A stretch of DNA of 64,000 nt. Origin: Ferranicluibacter rubi. Lineage in GTDB: Bacteria > Pseudomonadota > Alphaproteobacteria > Rhizobiales > Rhizobiaceae. How positions within the stretch are numbered: position 1 is the stretch's first letter; each line of letters starts with the position of its first letter. Shown one piece after another: positions 62,900 through 64,000 of the stretch. The position numbers and the translations under genes were made by a program. Location: NCBI RefSeq assembly GCF_011603255.1, contig NZ_JAANCM010000001.1, forward strand, positions 62,001-126,000. The letters run 5' to 3'. The notes beneath the pieces were generated by a model, which saw only the letters and a list, made by a program, of their open reading frames with translations, did not search any database and was not told the origin of the DNA.

Positions 62900-62921
62900 G
62901 AGCGTTCCGTAAGATTGCAAA

Positions 62922-62953
62922 ACCGGCGGCCCGAAGACAATCGGACCGCCGGA
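62922..62953 (-). terminator. Hairpin between dppA and dppB, partial terminator
   Basis: Stem CCGGCGG (62923-62929) / CCGCCGG (62946-62952) followed on the minus strand by TTTTGC. Such a hairpin after the binding-protein gene commonly lowers transcription into the permease genes. Confidence 0.6.
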
Positions 62954-62983
62954 GACACCGCGGATGCGGCGGACGTGGCGATT

Positions 62984-64000
62984 TTATTCGGCGATATCAA
63001 CGCCGTCGAAGCGGTGGATGCCGAGCGGATCCTGAACGTAGCCCGAGACCTTCTTGTTCATCGGCATGAAGACCAGGGAGTGGTCGATCGTGTTCCAGGG
63101 CGCTTCCTTCTTGAAGACGAGCTGGGCCTGCTGGTAGAGCTTGGTGCGCTCTGCCTGGTCCGGCGTCAGCTTGGCCTTCTTGACGAGGTCGTCGAACTCC
63201 TTGTTGCACCACTGCGCACGATTGTTACCGCCAACCGCGGTGCAGCCGAGCAGCGTGTCGAGGAAGTTGTCCGGATCGCCATTGTCGCCGGTCCAGCCGA
63301 GGATGACCGCGCCGTCGCGGGCCTTGTCGGAGGAGAGCTTCAGGTATTCGGCCCATTCGTAGGAGACGATTTCGACCTCGACGCCGATCTTGGCAAGGTC
63401 GGCCTGCATGAGTTCGGCCGCACGGCGGGCGTTCAGCATGTAGGGACGCGACACGGGCATGGCCCAGATCTTCATCTTGAGGTTGGAGACGCCGGCGGCT
63501 TCGAGCGCCTTCTTGGCGGCTTCCGGATCGTACTTGTCGTCCTCGACGGCGTCGTTATAGGACCACATCGTCGGCGGGATCGGGTTCTTGGCAACGGTCG
63601 CGGCGCCCTGGAAGACGGCATCGACGATCGCCTGCTTGTTGACGGCCATGTTGAGCGCCTTGCGCACTTCCGGCTTGTCGAACGGTGCAACCAGCGTATT
63701 GTAGGCGAGGTAGGAGACGTTCAGCCCTTCTTCCTTGAGGACCGTGAGGTTCTCATCCTTCTGCAACTCGGAAACGTCGGCTGCATTCGGATACGGCATG
63801 ATGTGGCATTCGCCGGCCTTCAGCTTCTGCGCGCGCACGGCGGCATCCGTCGTGATGGCGAAGACGAGATCGTCGATCTTCTGCTTGCCGCCCCAGTAGT
63901 CGGGGTTCGCCTTGTAGCGGATGGCGGCGTCGGCCTGGTAGGCGACGAAGGTGTAGGGACCAGTGCCGAGCGGCTGCTGGTTCATCATCTCCATCTTGCC
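62984..64000 (-). CDS. dppA: Dipeptide-type ABC transporter substrate-binding protein (partial)
   Basis: The C-terminal 338 residues of a periplasmic peptide-binding protein; the signal peptide and N-terminal lobe lie beyond the right edge. Recognisable parts are PLGTGPYTFVAYQADAAIRYKANPDYWGG, LNVSYLAYNTLVAPFDKPEVRKALNMAVNKQAIVDAVFQG and KDEAPWNTIDHSLVFMPMNKKVSGY-like sequence near the end (DPLGIHRFDGVDIAE). This is the DppA/SBP family 5. It is the first gene of the minus-strand operon dppABCDF and would deliver dipeptides or related ligands to DppBC. Confidence 0.92.
   Translation of the reverse strand, partial: GKMEMMNQQPLGTGPYTFVAYQADAAIRYKANPDYWGGKQKIDDLVFAITTDAAVRAQKLKAGECHIMPYPNAADVSELQKDENLTVLKEEGLNVSYLAYNTLVAPFDKPEVRKALNMAVNKQAIVDAVFQGAATVAKNPIPPTMWSYNDAVEDDKYDPEAAKKALEAAGVSNLKMKIWAMPVSRPYMLNARRAAELMQADLAKIGVEVEIVSYEWAEYLKLSSDKARDGAVILGWTGDNGDPDNFLDTLLGCTAVGGNNRAQWCNKEFDDLVKKAKLTPDQAERTKLYQQAQLVFKKEAPWNTIDHSLVFMPMNKKVSGYVQDPLGIHRFDGVDIAE

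Overview
The window reads as chromosomal DNA of a Hyphomicrobiales (Rhizobiaceae-like) alphaproteobacterium. Support comes from overall G+C-rich coding sequence, a divergent catalase/oxyR pair, a D-3-hydroxybutyrate dehydrogenase, an ATPase-inhibitor zeta (DUF1476) protein, the NepR/PhyR general stress response, and several perfect GGAAC-N16/17-CGTT (EcfG-type) promoters. The genus cannot be fixed from the sequence alone.

Left chromosomal arm (1-11.5 kb): partial catalase and OxyR, hydroxybutyrate dehydrogenase, a MAPEG membrane protein, guaB, DUF1476, an exported metallo-beta-lactamase-fold protein, an MFS exporter, a VOC protein, and rlmE overlapping a Ppx/GppA phosphatase that carries a disordered basic N-terminal half of about 390 residues. 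The arm ends at tRNA-Gln(CTG).

Genomic island (about 11,557-44,611, 33 kb): it is inserted at the 3' end of tRNA-Gln. The last 20 bases of the tRNA gene are repeated exactly at 44,592-44,611, and a tyrosine recombinase lies 158 bp downstream of the tRNA. The left 24 kb is accessory and defence-like. It holds a DUF429 nuclease-like protein; a translationally coupled set with an AAA+ ATPase and a separate FtsH-type M41 zinc peptidase, preceded by a PD-(D/E)xK-like protein; a DUF3102 protein; an HNH endonuclease; truncated HsdR and SNF2 genes back to back; a KAP-type membrane P-loop NTPase; a PIN-domain protein; and a three-gene set matching the Detocs architecture (sensor kinase, stand-alone receiver, receiver-nucleosidase effector). 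The right part (35.5-42.0 kb) is a more G+C-rich module: exported SnoaL-like protein, ECF sigma, anti-sigma, LysR and uracil-DNA-glycosylase-like genes joined by ATGA overlaps, then a TDT transporter, a DUF305 protein and a YncE-type beta-propeller. A LysR/SDR divergent pair precedes attR. A palindromic repeat (GCGGAAATTATTTCCGC and variants) lies between island modules and marks the island as a mosaic.

Right chromosomal arm (44.6-64 kb): it opens with a cluster of small envelope or stress genes. Seven transcription units there have perfect EcfG-type promoters, and the regulators nepR and phyR sit inside the cluster, but no EcfG sigma gene is in the window. A second NepR-like gene has its own EcfG-type promoter, which would give negative feedback. 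The arm continues with an AI-2E-family permease, a RidA protein, an OmpR/histidine kinase pair, and a dipeptide-type ABC transporter operon (dppABCDF order on the minus strand) that runs off the window end.

The most promising candidate for an undescribed system is the operon at 15.8-20.0 kb, in which an FtsH-like machine is split between two genes and linked to a predicted nuclease. The Detocs-like set is a recognisable known family in the same island.
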